DNA of 64,000 nt, taken from the NCBI GenBank assembly GCA_039090855.1, contig CM076999.1, positions 117,241,072-117,305,071 on the forward strand, given 5' to 3'. Position 1 is the first letter of the stretch. Each line of letters starts with the position of its first letter. Positions 34,601 to 46,006 of the stretch are shown in pieces. A program made the position numbers and the translations under genes. The notes under the pieces are model-generated. The model saw only the letters and a program-made list of their open reading frames with translations, ran no database searches and was not told the origin of the DNA. The stretch is from Macrothele yani. Lineage: Eukaryota; Arthropoda; Arachnida; Araneae; Macrothelidae.

Positions 34601-34881
34601 GCTGCTGCCTTGGCCAGGTACATTCCAGCTGCCGGAGACTGAGGGCCAAGATTTAAGTTGTGGAATCATTATTTTAGGAGGGGTTTGGCCATAACTCACT
34701 ACGCTGGCCAAGCGGGTTGGTGAGTGTGGGATAGCATTTCCTCTAATCCCAATGGTATAGTTATACCGCTATTGGCGGTCGTCAGAGCCCCTTTAGTTGG
34801 AACAGGATGTACCACGAGAAGGCGGGGTTGACATTTGTCAAGGAGAGGCTGTGATGTTACGCATCACCTGACCTTACATCC
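31682..34881 (-). mobile_element. RTE-type LINE, copy C, near full length with 9-bp target duplication
   Basis: Complete 3.2-kb unit. The minus strand is open from at least 34711 (no ATG there) through endonuclease and reverse transcriptase motifs to 31943. Only one nonsense codon (KL-stop-ERD at about 33260) and one extra base near 31985 separate it from a single protein of roughly 1000 residues. Motifs: YNGRSLSSDSR, MGDFNAKIGQ, NYRPISLLSVVYKI, YEKAFDSV, RQGDTISP, FADDIVIFATT, GRAHGRWVDEIRKY. The 3' tail is (ATC)n. TGCATACAT occurs at 31673-31681 and 34882-34890, a target-site duplication inside the CATA tail of the family-2 LINE. The exact 5' end carries an HDV-like ribozyme fold. Confidence 0.93.
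34788..34881 (-). ncRNA. HDV-like self-cleaving ribozyme fold at RTE 5' end
   Basis: On the minus strand the element begins GGATGTA (34881-34875), which pairs over 7 bp with TACATCC (34811-34805) as P1. P3 is GCC/GG(T) closing loop TTCTCGT (34820-34814). P2 is CCCC (34827-34824) with GGGG (34791-34788). The catalytic-strand motif CTAAAG (34796-34791; CNRA-type) sits directly before P2. A long P1-P2 joining region holds two small hairpins (GTGATG/CATCAC and TTGACA/TGTCAA). P4 is very short or absent. The predicted cleavage point is the element's first G, at the target junction. Ribozymes of this fold are known at 5' ends of R2 and RTE LINEs; activity here is inferred. Confidence 0.68.
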
Positions 34882-37800
34882 TGCATACATACATACACAT
34901 CACTAAGCTGTTCTCTGAGATTCAGAGATTAGTGCCACAAAGAAAAGACAAACTACCAGATAATTTTTATCTGATTTTTACTTACTGTTGCCATATCAAA
35001 TTCCTCCACTTACAGCGATCTTGGCACACAATTTGAGCTTCACTGACATTCATCACACGACGCACACAAGATCTTCTATATTTCATACTCATAATCTTTT
35101 TATCATGCAGACACTCCTGAATCTGATCCTCCTATGACTTCCTTTGCCTTCCTATGCTTTTCCTTCCTGCCAATTGTGCTGAAAAATTCTCTTAGTAAGC
35201 ATCTCATCATTCATTCTTTCAGCATGCCCCAAAATTACCAAAGCATATTAGTCTCCACCTTGTTAACAACATTTTGCTTCACATTACAGAACTGCAGCAC
35301 ATCTGCATTTCTCACACGATCAGACCGTGTCTTGCCCCCCCCATTAGTAACGCATTTCTTCAGCGCACAAATGACTCCTATGTTTCTTCTGTAGTACCCA
35401 TGTTTCACTGCCATACATCAGAGTAGAAACAATTACACTTTCATCACAGCCATGTGGGACTCCCTTGAGAACCCATCATTCCTGTGAAAACCTCCCAAGT
35501 AGATATGACTTTCAATGAAGAATTCACTCTTATATTAATTTCACCATCCAGTTTATTCTCTCTATCAAACATGCTTCCTAAATACACAAACTTATTCACC
35601 TGGTCAATCACGGTGCCATTTAAACTTATGCTACATTCAGTACTACCAGTTCCCCACTCAAAAACCATAACTTTGGTTTTTCCCTTATTAATACTCAGTA
35701 TGAATTTCATGCAAACTTCGTACATCTGGGACAACATACTCTGCAACTCACTTTTGCTGTCTGCCAACAGGACAGTGTCATCAGCATACAGCAATCTGCA
35801 CACATGCATGTCACCAAGATATAAACCAGTATTATCTATTTTGGCATCACGCATGCATGCATCCATAAATATATTAAACAGCCAGGGTGACATTACACAA
35901 CCTTGTCTGACTCCTGCACCAATAGAAAACCATTTTGAAAGCCATTCACTTGTACACAAGCTCTACTACCAGCATACATGGCTTTTACACTATTAAGTAG
36001 ACTCCCAGTAACACCATATTCATTCAATACCTTCCACAGAGGTGTCCTTATTTACTCGGTCGTAAGCTTTTTCTAAATCTATGAAGGCAGCAAAAACTTT
36101 CTTACCAACAGCCAGATACTTTTCAATCATCATGTGTAATGCAAAAATTTGGTTAGTGCAGCGTTTAGCAGGCATGAAACCACTCTGAACACCCCATACT
36201 TTCACTGATGTAGTACTTTTTCAATAATGACCTTACCAAACACTTTCCCCGGCACACTCAGTAGGCTAATACCATGATAGTTCTTGCAGTCAGTCCAATC
36301 ATCTTTTCCCTTAAACAAGGAAACAATGATAGCATCCTTCCATTCCCAAGGGACCATTCCTAGCTGCCAGCACAACTGGCCAATTTCAGTTAACCAGTCA
36401 ATTACAGAGTCAACACCATATTTCAACATCTCAGCAATTATGCCATCAACTCCCAGAGCCTTACCATTCTGAAGAGATTTTAGAGCTTTACACACCTCTT
36501 CTCTTGAGATCCGCCCTGTGCTTCCCTCCTTCACTGTGACATCTGCTTCTGCCTCAGAATCACCTTTGCTTTCTTGATCTAATAACTGACAGAAGTATTC
36601 ACCCCATCTTTCACTTAACTCACTTAGCTCCCATATCATTTCCCCAACCCTATTCTTCACACAACTTATAACTTTGTTTCCCCTATTTTTCCTGAGTCTC
36701 ACGAACTTCCAGAAAGTCTTTCTATCTTTCCAAAAAGTCAATTCATGCTTTTTCAGCTTCTCCTTCCTATCTTTTGCCTTACTCTGGCGAATCAGCTTAG
36801 CTGCTTCACGCTTCTTACAGCGGTATTCATCCACAGAAACTCTGCCTTGCAACATCTCCAAATAGGCATCCTTCTTTCTCTTTACTGTCTCTTTAATCTC
36901 ACTATTTCACCAACCATCACCTCTATTGTTACCCACTATCGTGGTACCACAGACTTCCTTAGCAGTAGCAGTAACAACACAGTTCTTAAAACATTCCCAC
37001 TTCTTTTCGACATCCCACTCACATGACTTCAGCTCCTTCAGTCATTCTCTGAGTAAGTTAGCATAATGCTGATGATCCTCAAGGAAGCCTTTCAATCTTT
37101 ATTCTTTTCACCCTAGGACTCTTCCTATTCCTTTTCCTCTAACCAACATTCAGTTTCACTCGTGACACTACCAAGTAATGATCAGAGCCAACATCTGCAC
37201 CTCTCATCACACGAGAACAACTAAGTGTTTCAGATGCTGATCGTAAACAACAAAATTTATAGCATTCTTTTGACCAAGAGTATGATTTTACCAAGTATAT
37301 GTGTGGATATACTTGTGGTTGACACCTACTCGAGCATTGAAATCCCCTGCTGTTATAACTTTCTCTTTAGCACCAAGCTGGCTCAAAAACAGCTTTTAGC
37401 TCATTCCAGAAATCCTCATTCCTACCAGAAGGTTCTGAGTCACAAGGAGCATACACTACAACAATTACTATTCTCTGAAGTTTCACTTTCAGATGCATCC
37501 AAAGAATTATCTCACTAATGCAGCTGTAGTGGATCAAGTTGTTCATCTTTTCACTTAAAATTACACCTACACCTGCTTGTCCCCTAACATTATCCAATAT
37601 TCCAGACCACACACTCACCGTGACATTCACTTCTTCTACCCCAATTTCATTCTTTTTGGTTGGTACTTACACACAGCACATCCAATTTATACTTATTAAT
37701 TTCTTCAATCATCTCATTCATCTTGCCATTTATACCTCTAGTATTCTATACACCAATCTTACATTCACTCAATCGTTATCTCTTTCTCATGCGCCTTTAA

Positions 37801-38131
37801 GAGTTTCCAGGTCTATTCCACAGTGGACCATCCTTCTCAAGTGTGGTAGATCCACTGTATACCCACTTGAGTCATTTTTTTCATTTCTTTGTGTCTTTTT
37901 TATCAGGTAAGTACATCAGTGTGAGTGATTAGCCCAGAGCTGATGGTTCCCGTTGGTCATTCAACCTAAGGATTCTGGAACAAAACCCAGTAGTTGGGGT
38001 CTTTTTGCCATGTAACACAGAACTAGCTGGCACCTCTCCAAGATTCACAGAGGCCCTTGTTGCTGTTCTGAGCACCATTGCCCACAGAGCGCCCCGAGGA
38101 GGCAAAGCCATCTCTCATTAAGACCGTTCGC
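34882..38131 (-). mobile_element. Family-2 LINE, full-length copy with 12-bp target duplication
   Basis: Minus strand, 5' to 3': leader MALPPRGALWAMVLRTAT (38111), endonuclease pieces (RGQAGVGVILSEKMNN, VVVYAPCDSE at 37400-37600), then RT pieces QNGKALGVDGIIAEML, FAAFIDLEKAYDRV, GVRQGCVMSPWLFNIF, LLYADDTVLLADSKSEL. Frames are broken near 37000, 36200, 36000 and 35450. The 3' tail is a CATA repeat in + orientation; its leftmost part was pushed to 31662-31681 by insertion of RTE copy C. TAACTACAAATT at 31650-31661 and 38132-38143 is the target duplication. It is an APE-type LINE whose clade I do not assign. It lies antisense to PAP. Confidence 0.88.
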
Positions 38132-38184
38132 TAACTACAAATTTGGAAAGCTATATGTATATTTGTTAATTTTTTTTAATTGTT

Positions 38185-38262
38185 CCTTTCTTGTTTGATG
38201 TATGGTATAGTACAGTAGAATATAGAAAAAAAGTTAGGATATAAATTTAAAAAGGCATCCAT
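38185..38262 (+). pseudogene. Decayed duplicate of poly(A) polymerase exon (relic 2)
   Basis: CCTTTCTTGTTTGATGTATGG followed by GTAGAATATAGA mirrors both relic 1 and the real exon start (GTAGAATCTAGAATA), and it is followed by the shared AAAAAGGCATCCATATG block. It sits about 100 bp upstream of the functional exon at 38304. No open frame and no usable acceptor remain. Confidence 0.4.
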
Positions 38263-38303
38263 ATGTTTATTAATTTTTGTTGTATTTCTGTTTCTTTTTT
38301 TAG

Positions 38304-38417
38304 GCATGGTTTGGTAGAATCTAGAATAAGGATATTAATTAAGAGTTTAGAAAAGCGCCTATATATTCAACTGGCTCATGTCAATCCTAAAGTTTTTACA
38401 CCTTTGGAAGTTAAACC
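38304..38417 (+). CDS. PAP: Poly(A) polymerase exon (GLVESRIRIL segment)
   Basis: Acceptor TTTCTTTTTTTAG ends at 38303 and donor GTGAGT begins at 38418. G completes Trp, then 37 codons: HGLVESRIRILIKSLEKR and LYIQLAHVNPKVFTPLEVK, with CC left over. The W-x-G-L-V-E-S-x-I-R-I-L and L-A-H-V-N-P motifs are diagnostic of the PAP RNA-binding domain. A (TG)n tract starts about 45 bp downstream of the donor. Upstream in the intron are what look like decayed tandem copies of this exon (31563-31649 and 38185-38262). Confidence 0.96.
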
Positions 38418-38460
38418 GTGAGTACAGTGATCAGTGCTGTCTTTTTTTTTTTTAATTTTC

Positions 38461-38463
<3 letters not shown>

Positions 38464-38535
<72 letters not shown>
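38464..38535. repeat. (TG)n microsatellite, ~36 units, near PAP donor
   Basis: Begins about 45 bp after the exon 38304-38417 donor. Intronic. Confidence 0.97.
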
Positions 38536-38744
38536 CTTATTATGTGAAGACAAAAGTAGCAACATTAGTTTCAGCATATAGCGTAGCTGCGTGTGACTTA
38601 GTGTTAATGACTTCTCATGTTTTAGGACCAGCAATTAGAATTACCTGTTAGTTAAGTGTATAATATAAGTATCTATTTGAAAGGTGCTAACTGATTGCAA
38701 GAAGTATTCATCCTGTAAATCTTTTTTTAAATCTTTTTATAATT

Positions 38745-39960
38745 GCACGGTCGAGTTACATTATTATGACCACCAGCTAATATCCAGAGTAACCGCTGTG
38801 TACAGTGCAGACAGCAGCTAGATGTGCTGGGGTTTACTCAGTAAGGTGCTGGAAGGTGTTCACAGGTATGTGGAGCTATGCTGACTGCAGTGCATCTAAC
38901 AGCTGCTGGACTGTGCATGGTGAAGGATCCATAAAGCAAACAACACAATCGAGGTGGTCCCATAGATGCTCAGTTGGGTTTAAGTCTGGGAAGTTAGGGG
39001 GCCAGGGAAGTACTTTGAAGTCTTTGTCGTGCTCTTCCAACCACTCTCGGATATTTCTAGCTGCGTAACACGCAGCATTGTCATGCTGAAAGATCCCATC
39101 CGCCCCAGGGAAGACAATCAGCATATTGGGTGTATGTGATCTGCAAGGATGGATTCATAACGAATTTGGTCCATAGTACCTTCCACTGGTATAAGTGGAC
39201 CCAGAGAATGCCACGAAAACATTCCCTAGACCACAATGCTGCCCTCACCAGCTTGTGTTCTGCCAGCAATGGTTGAAGAGTGTTCTCCGATGTTTCTCGC
39301 CTTATACGCCAACATCCATCCATTTTATGAAGCAGAAAACGAGACTCATTGGAAAAGGCAATTCTTTGCCAATCGGCAGAGGTCCAATTCCGATACTGCC
39401 ATGCAAATGTAAGCCTTTTCTGCTGATGCACCTTTGTTAGTATAGGTGCAGTGGCCATCCGTCTGCATCAGAGCCCCATACACAGCAGGGTTTAGTGAAC
39501 TGTTGTTTTAGACACACTTCCAGTAGCCCCCTGGTTCATTCGGCCAGTGAGTTGCTCCACTGTAGCGTGCCAATTGGACGTCACTCACCTTCAAAACCAA
39601 TGTTCACCTCTCACAGCAGTGGCATGTGATGCTCCGCAGTTTCCATATTGCTTATTTGCAATGGTGTCATTTTCCCAATCATGATACACTTTAACCACAG
39701 CAACACATGAACAGTTCACCAACTGCACTGTTTTAGAAATACTGCCACCCTTGGCCCAAAAGCTGATAATAATCTCTTTTTGCAAATCTGATAAATCACT
39801 CCTTTTATCCATAACAGCAATGAGTCATATGTTTTCGGATTGCCTACAGCACACCTTGTATACCCTCCAAGCCAGCTCACGACATGTGCCTTCTTTCATT
39901 GGCTACGCGTTGCTGACATCAAAAGTAGGAGGTGGACAGAATAATGTGACTCGACTGTGT
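38745..39960 (-). mobile_element. Tc1-like transposon, second family, near-complete
   Basis: Inverted ends ACGGTCGAGTTACATTATTA (left) and AATAATGTGACTCGACTGTG (right) bound about 1.2 kb. On the minus strand the transposase starts MDKRSDLSDLQKEIIISFWA, with a catalytic core TSADWQRIAFSNESRF, GIFQHDNAACYAA and FPDLNPTEHLWDHLD. The first catalytic Asp is replaced by Asn (FSNES instead of the usual WSDES) and there are several stops and a frame change near 39090. The second Asp to Glu spacing is 36, as in the other family. Confidence 0.85.
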
Positions 39961-40067
39961 ATTTGTTCATGTTAATAATTCAGCAATTCATTCATAAAGC
40001 AGCTTTATTCCTTTGTATTGGTTTCTGATAACACTTTATGAAAAGAAGTAAAATTCTCATCACAGGC

Positions 40068-41240
40068 CTTTTCCTAATTCCTTTTTCTCCAACCAACATT
40101 CAGTTTCACCCGTGACACTGACAAGTAATGATCAGAGCCAATACCCGCAACTCTCATCACTCAAGTATCAACAAATGTGTCAGACATTGATCATAAATGG
40201 CAAAATCTATTACACTCCTCTGTCCCAGAATACGATTTCCCCCCAAGTGTATGTGTAAATATATTTGTGGTTAGAAAACATATTAGATACACACAATCCA
40301 TTCTCAATGCAGAGTTCAATTAATATTTTACCATTATTATTCACACCTGGATCATTAAACTAACCCAGAATGTTATAAGAAAAATTTCATTCTGAACACC
40401 TACTCTAGCACTGAAATCCCCTGCTAAAATAACTTTCTCTTTAGCACCATACTAGCTCAAAACAACTTTTGACTCATTCCAGAAATCTTTCTATGAGAAG
40501 GTTTTGAGTCACAAGAAGCAAGCAAATAATTACTATTCTCTAAGAGTGAGAGAGAGGTTTCATTTTCAAATGAATCCCAAAGATTTCTCTTATGCAGCTG
40601 TAGTGAATTAAGTTGTTCCTCAGTTTTTCACTTAAAATCTCACCTACACCAGCCTGTTCTCACCTTATCCAGCACTCTAGAACACACTCACTGATCCATT
40701 CACTTCTTCAGTCCCAATTTTGTTCCTTTTAGTTTCCCTTACACACATCATATTTAATCTATGCTTATTCATTTCTTCAATCACCACATTCATCTTTCCA
40801 TTTATTCCTCTAGTATTTCATGCACCAATCTTACTCTCACTCAGCTGAGATCCCTTTCTTCAATGCTGTTTCTTGGTTTCAGGTAAATTCCATGGTGGAC
40901 CATTCTCCTCAAATGTGGTAGGTCTATCATGTCCCACACTTGAGTCCTTTAAATACTTTCTTTATGGTTTGAAAATCATAAAAGTGCATCAGTATTTGGA
41001 ATCAGCCCACAGCTTATGTTTCCAGTTGCCATTCTACCTGAGGGCTCTGGAGCAAAAGCCTAGTGTCACACACTAAGCCAATGTCATACACAGAACTAGG
41101 CTGGTACCTCAATGATATTTATACTGAAGCTTAATTTTGTGTCAGCTTCTCAGATTCATATGAGGCCCTTGTTGCTGTCATACAGGCCATTATTCCCCAG
41201 CTGAGCATCCAGTGGAGGAAAACCTATCTCACTATATTTG
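40068..41240 (-). mobile_element. Family-2 LINE, 5' part fragment
   Basis: Parallels 37119-38112: CCAACATTCAGTTTCACCCG, AGTAATGATCAGAGCCAA, the CCACTTGAGT-type block and the terminal CAGCAACAAGGGCCTC region on the minus strand. It retains about 70 bp near 40300 that the full-length copy lacks. Coding is thoroughly broken and the RT is absent. Confidence 0.8.
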
Positions 41241-41577
41241 ATGGCATAAAAAATAGCCCAAATTAAAATGAAATGTTGCTTGCAGTATATTCAGTGTGGA
41301 GAAGGTTGGGTTGTATTGTGCTGAGTAAAATTAGTGAATCCTTTTATTAGGTTTCTTTCGAGCTTTCAGCACCTGATGCCAGGAGACTGTTCGCATAGAG
41401 GAAAAGAATGGAAGTGTAGATGACAAATATCCAATTGTGTTAGCAGAGACTATCCTCACCTTCAAGAAAAAATGAGAATTCGCCACTCTCCACATGCCAA
41501 CTGGATAGAACAAAGTAGTCAGTAGAAAAAGTTGCTTTAATCACCACGCTCGAAAATGTGTCTATCCCCATGGATTG

Positions 41578-41689
<112 letters not shown>

Positions 41690-42655
41690 CACTAAGCTGT
41701 TCTCTGAGATTCAGAGGTTAGCTCCACAAAGAAATACAAATTACCAGATAATTTTTCATTACTGTTGCTGTATCAAACTTCTCCATTTACAGCGATCTTG
41801 ACATACAACTCAGGCTTCACTGACATTCATCACACACCGTACACAAGATCTTCTATACTTCATACTCATAATCTTCTTCTCATGTAGACACTCCTGTATC
41901 TGATCCTCCCATGACTTCCTTGGCCTCCTTCTGCCTTTCCTTCCTGCCACTTGGGCTAAAAAGATTTTCTTAGTAAGCATCTCATCACTCATTCTTCCAA
42001 CATGGCCAAACCACCAAAGAATATTAGTCTCCACCTTGCTAACAACATTTTGCTTCACATTACACAACTGCAATACATCTTCATTCCTCACACAATCAGA
42101 ATGTGTCTTGCCACAAACCCCACGTAAGTAGCGCATTTCTCCAGCACACAAACTACTCCTATGTTTCTTCTGCAGTACCCAGGTTTTACGGCCATACATC
42201 AGAGTAGGAACAATTACACTCTCATACATAGCCATGCAGGACTCTCTTGAGAACCCATCATTTCTGTGAAAACCTCCCAAAGCAGCCATGACTTTCAATG
42301 AAGAATTTACTTGCCTACTAATTTCACCATCCAGTTTGTTCTCTCTATCAAACATGCTTCCTAAATACACTAACTCATTCACCTGGCCATTCACTGTGTC
42401 ATTTAGACTTATATTACATTCAGTACTATCAGTTCCTCTCTCAAAAATTGATAACTTTTGGTTTCTCCTTTAGTAATACTTAGTTTGAATTTCATGTAAA
42501 CTTCGTACATCTGGGACAACATACTCTGCAACTCACTTTTGCTGTCTGCCAACAGGGCAGTGTCATCAGCATACAGCAATCTGCACACACAAATATCACC
42601 AAGACATAAACCAGTATTATCTATCTATTTTGGTATCATGCATGCACGCATCCAC
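41690..42655 (-). mobile_element. Family-2 LINE, 3' third
   Basis: The minus strand is open over 194 codons: VNELVYLGSMFDRENKLDGE, AALGGFHRNDGFSRESCMAM, LMYGRKTWVLQKKHRS, LCNVKQNVVSKVETNILWWF, GHVGRMSDEMLTKKIFL, RKSWEDQIQECLHEKKIM, ending MNVSEA. Upstream (42400-42655) are antisense remnants of the YADD region with indels. The 3' end abuts a 107-bp CA tract, which is either the element's tail expanded or its target. Confidence 0.9.
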
Positions 42656-43079
42656 CAATCTGCACATGGATTGGTGGTTGGCCAAATTATTTTTTCACTT
42701 CTAAAGAATTAATTTGTGTATTTTTAAACCCTCCTATTAATTAGTTAATGCATTTTCTATTATTTTACTCACTCACATGTGGTGAAAAAAATAATCCTCT
42801 CCTCAGTAAATAAGTGCATGCATGAGATCTATTGATAGATATACCCCTCAATGAAGGAGGAAGCTTTCTTCCCACTGAAGTTGAGGCACAAAGTAGCCAT
42901 AACAAGAATGGACACACTGTGATGTCTTCAGCAGCTCACTTTTTAAAGTCTAGTATCTCTGAAAATGCATGGTTTCTCAGTGGACTTTTAATGTATAGTT
43001 ACATTATTTTTGTTCCCTGTAGAGTCACGTATCTTCAGTGTAGTGTGCATCCAGTATCATTTTGGTACATTCATTTTTC

Positions 43080-43400
43080 TTTAAACAAAACAAAAAATTC
43101 TTGCACTGCCGATCTTAATGTAGCAGGTTGTTAGTAAGGAATGGGGAAACACAAGTTTTAAGTGGAATTTAAAATATCGGTACTGCAATGTTCACTCTGC
43201 CGTGATGATCATTTTATGGGTCACAGAAATGGCCAATTTTGTCACAGACAGATTAAGCACCGATTTTGAAATTTAATTTTCACATTAAAAGTGGGGAAAG
43301 CAAAAAAAATGCTTGCTATACTGCTTGGTTGGTTTGAAGAAGAAACTGTTAGAACACTTCATTAGAAAGGTTTGAAGAAGAAACATACACTTCATTAGAA
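43080..43400. repeat. Dispersed repeat (partner at 49970-50290)
   Basis: Shares the sequence order GGAACTAAGGAATGG-like start, CATTTTATGGG(T)CA, AAATGG(C)...AAGTACCGATTTTGAAATTTA and ATGCTTG/ATGCCTG with 49970-50290. Old unclassified interspersed repeat. Confidence 0.6.
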
Positions 43401-44164
43401 AACATTCTTAAAAATGCGAAGTCATTATTTTCACTATCACTGAAGATATTAAGAACAAAAAACACGATTAGAAAAATATTAAAGAAATCAGGTAAAAAAA
43501 AAAAAATTCCGGGACTTTGTAAATTCCAAAAATGCAGTACATTCTAATCCGTGTTAAAATGGTCATTTTTGGACCGCACGAAGGTGCCCAAAATATATAT
43601 TTCAGAAATGTCATAATATTAAAAACATCCAATAAGCAATCTCCAGTATGGTGAAATGTTTTGTGTTAAATGCATGTCTGAATGCACTACAGGTACACAG
43701 GTGGAATATCATGAAATAATGATGAAATTTGCTTTACTAAATAGCTATGATTCTACCCTCTTTCTGCCTCACTTTATAAAAGTTGTGATAAATTTGGATA
43801 CACGTAAGCACATAACAATAAATCAACAAGTATTAAAATTTTAAAAGCACACTTAGATTATATAAAAAAAACCTTTAAAATTAGGAAGCTTTCAAGTGAT
43901 AACTTGTCTTTTTTTGAAAAGGATGGACATAGCAAGTGATTGTCAAATCCATAATGTCGAGTTCATAATGTTTCTTTTAAAATTGATTTCCACTTTAATG
44001 GAACACAAAGGAACCCTCAGAATCACATTTGGGGGGGGGGGGTTCTATCTTTCCTGGCAGTGCAGTAAAAATGATTGACAAATGAAGAGATTTGTTTAAC
44101 TGCTAGTCCGCAGAGGTTTGGTGGAAATGTTCACCAGTTAAACTGGCCGAGGAACTAACAAAAT

Positions 44165-44455
44165 TTGGAAGAAACATTCTTCACTTAACATTTAGAACAA
44201 GGTCAGGATTACTAACTCAACTTGAAGCTCATATCTAGGGTTAATGCATATTGATTATTAACCTAGCAATCAGATATGTCTGAATTTTCAGTTTTACTGT
44301 TCTATATGTGCCATCCATCACATCAGATATGGATTCAGTGGAAGAAATATTCTTCACTTAATACACAGAACAAGGTCAGGATTATTAACCTAGCTGTCAG
44401 ATATGCCTAAATTGCCAGTTTTACTGTTCAATACATAATGTCATCACATCAGAAA
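44165..44455. repeat. Partial tandem duplication (~130-170 bp period)
   Basis: ACATTCTTCACTTAACATTT...AACAAGGTCAGGATTACTAAC recurs as ATATTCTTCACTTAATACAC...AACAAGGTCAGGATTATTAAC, and TTAACCTAGCAATCAGATAT recurs as TTAACCTAGCTGTCAGATAT, both followed by CACATCAG. Confidence 0.8.
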
Positions 44456-45399
44456 ATCTGATATATCACCCTGGAACAGAAGTTATCGCCCTTTCCATGT
44501 TGATGTTCCTAGTCCACGTCAACTGTGTGTATTAATTATTCATTATCACCCTGGAACAGAAATTGAACATTTTTTTATAAGCCTTTTACAGGCCTATAAG
44601 AAAATGTTCTGTCTGACACAGTGAGGAAATACAAGTTTATCATCATTAAAAATATCCTGATGTTCATTTCAAAATCATCTATTGTTTCTCACTCATTTTT
44701 TAAAAAAAAAGTGTCCCAACTGTAGAAGAAATGAGCTTTCTGTGATTGTTGAAAATTTGTCCCAGGAATTGCAGGAAATTTCCCATTTTATGTGAGTGGC
44801 AATCAGGTTTATGGCAAAGTGCATGTGTGTGGTGTGTGGGGGGACACTTTTCCCATCAAAAAAATTCTGCCAATTTGTTTTGAAAAAAAAATCGGTTATA
44901 AGTAGGTAAACCTTGAAAGTCGATAAAAAATTGGAGGCAGATATGTTCAGTACCTGCTGATGGTGAAGAAGATGGTAGTACAGATCATGTAATGCAATAT
45001 TAACTTAAAGAGAAATGAACTTAGTTCAAGATGAAAATTTTCAGAATCGAAACAATAATTAAGTCTGTTGCTGCCTTGGTAACCAAGTGGTTAGAAACAT
45101 GGGCTTATAGCTAAATGAGCTCAGGATTGAGACTCAGATGTGTCACAGGTGGCTTGCTTTAGAGGTGGGATTAACAGTGATTTTCTCCCGTCATTGTGAT
45201 GATGGTGACAGTGTAACGAAAGTGGCAGTGGCTGTAAACCGTGACAAAATCGCCATTTACAACAGGGGTGATGGAGCTGTAAAGTGGTTGTAACAGTAAG
45301 TCACTGCCTTACTTATAATGTGGGCTTTTTTTTTTTAGCTCGTATGTGCCAGTTTGCACACCGGTAAACTTTTTCAAGGAAGGCACTAAAAATTCTATA

Positions 45400-46006
45400 A
45401 TTTTAGCAAAGCTAGTTCTAAGCAGCAAAATGTTGGCATGGTATGGAATCCCGCACCAATTGAGCCAATCAATGCATTGTACGGCTCTGGCAAGATCTGT
45501 ACAGACTTCGAAGGAATCACTTTAGAGAAAGAGATACAAGCCGATCAGCTAGTGTAAATCACTCTCTTTACCCGACAAAGTTTTGTGATATCCTAAAACA
45601 AAGCACAGAAAGCCATCTCTTGTCAAACAATGACACACAAATGCCCGAATGGACAAAAGTCTTAAATCCTAAATGTTGGCCACACAATGTCAAGGGAAAT
45701 GTAACATACGGTGAGATAAAAGTAGTGAATTTATGTAAGCGACTTGGGCTTCCAGAAAGACTGATCCTGAAAAGTTGCCATGACTACTTTGTCAACAAGA
45801 AATTACCATCTGCCCTGTTGTCTCTTATAAAAGTAATAAACAGCATATCAATTTCTACCAGTGAGTGTGAATGTGGTTTCCCACAAATGAATTTGATTTT
45901 AACATCAACAATGGCATCAATACACCCGAAGACTGTAAATTCACTGATGTTCATTAAACTGATCAGTCCTCTTCTACGTGTGTTTCGACCTTTATCTCTC
46001 ACATAA
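45400..46006 (+). pseudogene. hAT-type transposase C-terminal remnant
   Basis: The frame ends with INSISISTSECECGFPQMN and LMFIKLISPLL, matching the dimerisation segment of hAT-family transposases and their domesticated relatives (pattern S-T-x-E-C-E-R-G-F-S-x-M-N...L-M-F-I-K-L). GKICTDFEGITLEKEIQADQ upstream (about 45490) belongs with it. The key Arg-Ser of ERxFS is Cys-Gly here and the N-terminus is lost. TIRs were not found. Confidence 0.7.

Larger units (their letters stand above)
42656..45399. other. Intron, unclassified repeats only
   Basis: Contains the repeats listed at 43080 and 44165, a poly(G) run at 44029-44041 and scraps of the TIR/tRNA element. The longest frames (42832, 43656, 43896) have no motif. 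A weak tRNA-like head (GGTAACCAAGTGGTTAGAAA) is at about 45075. Confidence 0.5.

Noticed and set aside
35484..35996. 170-codon plus-strand open frame
   Set aside because: Antisense to the family-2 reverse transcriptase (YADD region) on the minus strand.
34882..38131. HDV-like ribozyme at the 5' end of the family-2 LINE
   Set aside because: A GCC-TCCTCGG-GGC hairpin resembles P3/L3, but no 7-bp P1 partner or CNRA-P2 arrangement could be found.
38452..38651. Val-Cys and His-Thr repeat proteins over TG/CA tracts
   Set aside because: Microsatellite artefacts; the same applies at 14297, 41440, 41556 and 55584.
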